Source: an uncultured Bacteroidota bacterium
GTDB lineage: Bacteria > Bacteroidota > Bacteroidia > Chitinophagales > Chitinophagaceae
Direction of reading: 5' to 3'
Assembly (NCBI GenBank): GCA_946479615.1
Contig: CAMLGR010000004.1
Location: forward strand, 1 to 64,000
DNA length: 64,000 nucleotides
In this document: one piece after another, positions 60,401-64,000 of the stretch
Layout: each line of letters starts with the position of its first letter
Numbering within the stretch: position 1 is the stretch's first letter
Notes under the pieces: model-generated
What the model was told of the DNA's origin: nothing
The model's input: the letters and a program-made list of their open reading frames with translations, nothing else
Database searches by the model: none
Translations under genes and position numbers: made by a program

Positions 60401-62418
60401 GGGTGAATACCGGTGGTACGTTTATCGCGTTCAAACCATCGGCTGCTTTATATTCTTTATTGGGACTTACCAGTACAGGACTTACTTTATCCGAAGGATA
60501 TATCAAAGTAAGCAATACACCAACCAGCCCTGGTGAAGGTATTGTGGGTGAGACCATGCAGTTTCATGGTACCGCCGACCTGTATACTACAACCGATGGT
60601 GCTGGTCCGTTAGCGCTTTTATATTCCGATGCAACCAATGCCACGACTTTCCCGGCAGTTACCGTAAGGAATGTAGGTATGTTTGAAGGTAAGGCTGTTG
60701 CTTTCACGTATGATCTTGCCAAATCGATCATATATACCCGGCAGGGCAATCCTGCCTGGGCTGGTCAGAAACGCGATGGTACTTTAGGGCCTGTACGTTC
60801 GGATGATATGTTCTTTGGTGGTGGTGGCGCTGACTGGGTTGACTTCAACAAGATCGCAATACCGCAGGCAGATGAGCAACAACGTTTGCTGGTCAATATC
60901 ATTATGCGATACAATCTGCATAACAACCCGATACCGCGTTTCTGGTTCCTCCCAAGCGGACACAAAGCGGCGATCGTAATGACAGGAGATGACCACGACC
61001 TTGGCGGCACTGTTGGTCAGTTCAACTATTTTAAAACACAGGGACCTAATACGCCACAGGATGTGGCTGACTGGAAAGCGATCCGTGGTACTTCTTATAT
61101 CTATAATGGTTCGGTAACAAGCGCTGATGCCAATGCGTTTGATGCAGATGGTTTTGAAATCGCTCTGCATATCAATACCGATTGCCAGGATTTCACGCCG
61201 GTATCATTGGCCGATAATTTCACTGTGAACCTGGCTTATTTCGCAGGTAACTATCCTGATCTTCCCAAACCGGTGACCAATCGTACACACTGTATCGCCT
61301 GGAGCGATTGGGCTACTTCTGCCAAGATAGAAGTAGAGAACGGGGTGAGACTGGATGCCAACTATTATTACTGGCCGGCGGCATGGGTACAAAACAGGCC
61401 GGGATTGTTTACCGGTTCAGGTATGCCGATGCGGTTTGCTGATCTTGATGGTACGATGATCGATTGTTACCAGCTGACCACACAGATGACTGACGAATCA
61501 GAAATTGATTATACTTCTTTCTCCAATGCATTACTGGATAAGGCGCAGGGACCTGAAGGATACTATGGTGTATTCTGTGCCAACATGCATACCGACGAAC
61601 CGGTACATGAAGGAGCCATTGCCATCGTTGCATCAGCGCTTGCACATAATGTACCTGTGGTCTCCGCCAAACAAATGCTGACCTGGCTGGATGGCCGTAA
61701 CGGTTCTTCATTCAATAACCTTGCATGGAATTCAGGCGAATTGAGCTTCTCTATTACCGCATTGAGCGGCGCTTATAATATGCAGGCTATGTTGCCTTTT
61801 GATTCAGATTCAGCACAACTTGTATCTATTACGAGGAATGGCAATGCTGTTTCGTTTACGACACAGATCATCAAAGGAATCAATTATGCGTTCTTTCCTG
61901 CATTGAATGGTAATTATGTGGCAGTATACGGAGAAGTTTCTACCGGTATATTGACTGGAACAGTTGTATTACAAGGTAGACCCGCAGCGCCATCTACAGA
62001 ATGGCAGGTGCCAGTTCAGGTTGACATATATGCTGCCGGCAATATGACAACCCCGGCTTATACTTATAATGTTACTACCGATCAGAATGGTGTTTTCACC
62101 ATACCTAACGTACCTACAGGCACTTATACTGTAACAGTTAAAAACAGTCATACGCTGCAAAGAGTAGTGTCTGGACAGACAATCAATGGCGGAAATAATC
62201 CTATCAATTTTGGAACATTACTGGAAGGCGATATCAATGGCGATAATTTCATTTCAGCGCTTGATCTCGGCATCTTATTAGCCAGCTATAATAAACTTCT
62301 CGGTGATCCTGGATATGTAGCAAACGCAGATTTGAATGGCGATCAATTTGTCTCGGCGCTTGATCTGGGTATTCTTCTTTCTAACTATAATACACTGGGC
62401 GAATCACCAACTCCATAA
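57475..62418 (+). CDS. Giant secreted multidomain protein ending in a type I dockerin
   Basis: ATG 57475 (MKGILNTCTYRKH) begins a leader ending in STAQ; a TTG 11 codons earlier is possible. Domains in order: an N,N-dimethylformamidase-like N-terminal region (about 29-508, with SVGHDEYWSSEQ and FFSGNEIYWKTRW); an Ig-like domain (519-618); DUF4082 (about 626-785, ending NYWVDVIFN); a Big_5-type domain (789-898); a GATase-like region (907-1152); a polysaccharide-deacetylase-like region (1156-1410, AAIVMTGDDHD); a carboxypeptidase-regulatory-like domain (1490-1580); and a dockerin with two loops, DINGDNFISALD and DLNGDQFVSALD. No T9SS sorting domain follows, so retention at the surface may rely on the dockerin. 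Catalytic activity is not proven. Confidence 0.85.
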   Translation: MKGILNTCTYRKHYALLCCALLTFLFSTAQNPIVTENALTGNPSTEWDITGGAGDLSIQGFATDISVNKGETVHFKIKTDANDYTIDIYRIGYYNGDGARKWGTGVVTATLPQVQPDPIEDTTGLVDCGNWNESAHWDVPANAVSGIYIAKLTRTDNSGSSHIVFIVRDDASTAPLYFQTSDATWQAYNVYGGNSLYVGTTSLPNGHASRVSYNRPFVTRNGGGGGGVLQDWLFNAEYPMIRFLERNGYDISYTTNIDVARSGNLILNHKVFLSVGHDEYWSSEQRNSVEAARNAGIHLAFFSGNEIYWKTRWENSTDASNTPYRTLVCYKEGTVGEAVCGSKCDPTPVWTGLWRQGCSFPSGGGCLPENALSGQISWDGTTGAIKVPARYKNLRFWRNTNITSLTSESDATFPMGTLGYEWDWEQFPNSNPPGRFTLSSTTLNGKTHKLSLYRHSSGALVFGAGTIQWAWGLDSVHDGGNLPADLRMQQATINVLADMEVQPATLQSNLIPATASTDHTAPQAAIATPSNGVNIVAGTLTTISGTATDVGGIVASIEISVDGGITWQKASGTANWTFSWTPNTTGTVVIKVRGVDDSGNIEAAGTAPSNNAISITIIDAICPCSIFKLTDTPQTTNVFDNVAGVEVGVKFKSTSNGYITGLRFYKSSNDTGEHIGTLWAADGTLIAQATFQNETASGWQQASFGAPVAITAGTTYVASYNSPTGYYSETSGYFSGENIESPPLVGLSAAEATDNKNGVFIYATTSTFPTEAFNDGNYWVDVIFNNTVGPDVTPPVVTSTSPVNFATQVEINKTVHVQFNEFIDLSTVNSSTFQLKNSANVVVPSTITVAQSSAVLTPTSLLTHSDVYTATLKGGPSGIKDLAGNNLANDYSWSFTVNDPPPLPPTSGPGGPILVITSAANPFSAYAVEILRAEGLNEFASKDISTVDATVLSTYQVVILGEMTVNAAQATMFEDWVNTGGTFIAFKPSAALYSLLGLTSTGLTLSEGYIKVSNTPTSPGEGIVGETMQFHGTADLYTTTDGAGPLALLYSDATNATTFPAVTVRNVGMFEGKAVAFTYDLAKSIIYTRQGNPAWAGQKRDGTLGPVRSDDMFFGGGGADWVDFNKIAIPQADEQQRLLVNIIMRYNLHNNPIPRFWFLPSGHKAAIVMTGDDHDLGGTVGQFNYFKTQGPNTPQDVADWKAIRGTSYIYNGSVTSADANAFDADGFEIALHINTDCQDFTPVSLADNFTVNLAYFAGNYPDLPKPVTNRTHCIAWSDWATSAKIEVENGVRLDANYYYWPAAWVQNRPGLFTGSGMPMRFADLDGTMIDCYQLTTQMTDESEIDYTSFSNALLDKAQGPEGYYGVFCANMHTDEPVHEGAIAIVASALAHNVPVVSAKQMLTWLDGRNGSSFNNLAWNSGELSFSITALSGAYNMQAMLPFDSDSAQLVSITRNGNAVSFTTQIIKGINYAFFPALNGNYVAVYGEVSTGILTGTVVLQGRPAAPSTEWQVPVQVDIYAAGNMTTPAYTYNVTTDQNGVFTIPNVPTGTYTVTVKNSHTLQRVVSGQTINGGNNPINFGTLLEGDINGDNFISALDLGILLASYNKLLGDPGYVANADLNGDQFVSALDLGILLSNYNTLGESPTP

Positions 62419-62465
62419 AACAACACCTAAACTTGAACACAATCTTTAAAATAAAAATCGAGAAA

Positions 62466-64000
62466 ATGACAAATAGATTTACCAAGAAGATCAATGGGAT
62501 CGACTGGTTGAAACACACCTTCCGCTCACTGGTTGCAGGTATGTTCATCCTGCTGGTAAGTAATAATGGATTTGCCCAACCGGTAAATATCATTTTTACA
62601 CCATCTTCCCCAACGGTACAGGTAGGTCAGAATTTTACAGTAGATGTAATAGCTGATTTTACTGCTCCGGGAACATTAAGTACGATTGAAACTTATATTA
62701 ATTTCAATCCCCTGGATCTCCAGGTAGTTTCAACACCTGTTGTACCAGCCGGAACCGCCACTTTATTACCTAGTGAAAGTGTTGCCTTCAGTTCGGTGAG
62801 TACGATGAATACTGCCGGCAGAATTGATTATGGAAGATTCACTATATCTGCAGGAGGTCATCCGAATAGTGATTTCGTTTTTTTTACGATTACATTCAAA
62901 GCATTGCGCGTTCCTCCGGGCGGTAATACCACTTTAGCTTTCAATACGGTTAATCCCAGAAGGACGATAGCTGTAGAAGGTGCGACTGTAGTATCAAACC
63001 AGATTACAAACAGCGTTATAAACATATCTGCCTGTACACCACCCACCGCTTCTATTTCCAACGCAGGTACCTGTAATGGTCAGCCATTCAATCTTATATT
63101 GAATAACGACGCAACCGGTACAGGCCCTTTTGACCTGGTGATCAACGGCACCACCTATAATGATATCCCTGCCGGAGGTACGATCACCACATTCGCGCCA
63201 CCGAATCAAAACATTTTCGGCAGCACTCCTCCTGTTGCCAATGACGAAGTAGATCCCAACGCAGTTACACTGGGACTGAAATTCAGATCGACGGTAGCCG
63301 GGTTTGTAAAAGGTGTTCGTTTTTATAGCCAGGCTGTACCTGCCGGCACGTTTACCGGTCAGTTATGGCCAGGCACCGGTGGCCCCGGCACACTGCCACT
63401 TGCTTCCGCTACTTTCAGTTCCGTCACAGGAAGCGCCTGGAACCAGGTATTTTTTTCAAGTCCTGTACTGATCACGGCCAATACAACATACATTGTTTCT
63501 TACCACGCTCCTTCAGGCTACCGCGCTACAGCTAATGGGCTAAACACAACGATCACTAACGGAACATTGTCTGCCCTGTCAAATGGTTCTTCCGGTGGCA
63601 ACGGTGTTTATATGTATGATATGGATGCAGGTTCTGCCGGCGCCAATTTTCCTTCGAATAGTTTTCAAAGCACCAACTATTGGGTAGATGTTGTGTTTAC
63701 ACCGAGCAATTATACATTTGATCTTACAAGTATAACCGACAACGGTGGTTGCAGCAATGTAGCCGCTCCTTTGCAATCACTTAGTGTAACTTCTGTCGAT
63801 TGCAGCGCATTACCGGTAACCCTGCTTAGCCTGTCGGCTACCCCGCAAGGCAATAATGTTTTGCTTCGCTGGTCTACAGCTTCTGAAATTGATAATAAAG
63901 GTTTCGAAATTCAGCGCAGCACCGCTAACACTGCCTGGGAAAGTGTTGGTTTCGTAAACGGTGCAGGCAACAGTTCTTCTTTGTTGAATTACAGCCATAC
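62466..64000 (+). CDS. Secreted cohesin-like/DUF4082 protein, 3' end outside window
   Basis: No stop occurs before the window ends (512 residues seen). A long leader ends in GFAQ (38). Residues 40-187 resemble a cohesin: SPTVQVGQNFTVDVIADF (48-65), TYINFNPLDLQVVSTPVV (76-93) and FTITFKAL, ending in an INIS strand. An Ig-like piece with Cys (190-250) and a DUF4082-type domain (252-411, LGLKFRSTVAGFVKGVRF, TTYIVSYHAPSGYRA, NYWVDVVF) follow. From 449 the FN3-like LPVTLLSLSATPQGNNVLLRW module begins, which in Bacteroidota typically precedes a T9SS C-terminal sorting domain. It starts 47 bases after the dockerin protein's stop and is likely co-transcribed with it. Confidence 0.85.
   Translation, partial: MTNRFTKKINGIDWLKHTFRSLVAGMFILLVSNNGFAQPVNIIFTPSSPTVQVGQNFTVDVIADFTAPGTLSTIETYINFNPLDLQVVSTPVVPAGTATLLPSESVAFSSVSTMNTAGRIDYGRFTISAGGHPNSDFVFFTITFKALRVPPGGNTTLAFNTVNPRRTIAVEGATVVSNQITNSVINISACTPPTASISNAGTCNGQPFNLILNNDATGTGPFDLVINGTTYNDIPAGGTITTFAPPNQNIFGSTPPVANDEVDPNAVTLGLKFRSTVAGFVKGVRFYSQAVPAGTFTGQLWPGTGGPGTLPLASATFSSVTGSAWNQVFFSSPVLITANTTYIVSYHAPSGYRATANGLNTTITNGTLSALSNGSSGGNGVYMYDMDAGSAGANFPSNSFQSTNYWVDVVFTPSNYTFDLTSITDNGGCSNVAAPLQSLSVTSVDCSALPVTLLSLSATPQGNNVLLRWSTASEIDNKGFEIQRSTANTAWESVGFVNGAGNSSSLLNYSH

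Overview
The window reads as a chromosome segment of a Bacteroidota bacterium, most likely from the Chitinophagaceae. The evidence is TAnnTTTG-type -7 promoter boxes, an Oar-like TonB-dependent receptor, proteins with carboxypeptidase-regulatory (CarboxypepD_reg) domains, a TamB-like giant protein, HEYRH-propeller-barrel and PIG-L/symporter gene sets typical of the phylum, and a protein carrying the FN3-like module that usually precedes a type IX secretion (T9SS) sorting domain. No rRNA, complete tRNA or CRISPR array was seen.

Left part (about 1-13915) is accessory DNA. A tight four-gene cassette (412-4984) holds two secreted transglutaminase-fold paralogues flanking a short secreted Rhs-core protein with a lysozyme-like C-terminus and a lipoprotein. 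It is followed by a small ORF, a higBA toxin-antitoxin pair with a palindrome inside its promoter, and a tyrosine recombinase whose 5' end faces a 3' fragment of tRNA-Val(TAC) at 7694-7738. Two further, shorter or degraded copies of the same tRNA end lie at 9698-9725 and 10264-10304. Between them are an integrase remnant and two secreted proteins of unknown function, so this looks like a stack of tRNA-targeted insertions. An AlwI-like restriction-modification system (11251-13915) and a divergent PD-(D/E)XK nuclease-like gene follow.

Middle part (about 14041-56170) is ordinary core genome: clpS-aat (N-degron pathway), an esterase, a stand-alone receiver, valS, a zinc-peptidase/propeller/barrel protein, tamB-like, ribBA, an Oar-like receptor, acyl-CoA carboxylase beta, rnhA, a Dph6-like ATPase, manA, YraN, a Cys-cluster protein, xerD, an ECF sigma/anti-sigma pair beside a vWA protein and an orphan TonB-plug protein, a DUF2911-TPR protein, a PIG-L deacetylase with a sodium symporter and two tiny membrane proteins, ggt and a DinB-like protein. 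Many intergenic gaps here carry large imperfect inverted repeats drawn from several unrelated sequence families. The two arms at a locus often match each other better than they match copies elsewhere.

Right end (56470-64000): an outer-membrane barrel protein, then a 1,647-residue secreted multidomain protein ending in a canonical type I dockerin, followed 47 bases later by a protein (cut by the window end) that starts with a cohesin-like domain. Both carry a DUF4082-type module. This adjacent dockerin/cohesin pair and the Rhs-lysozyme cassette are the two most interesting candidate systems.
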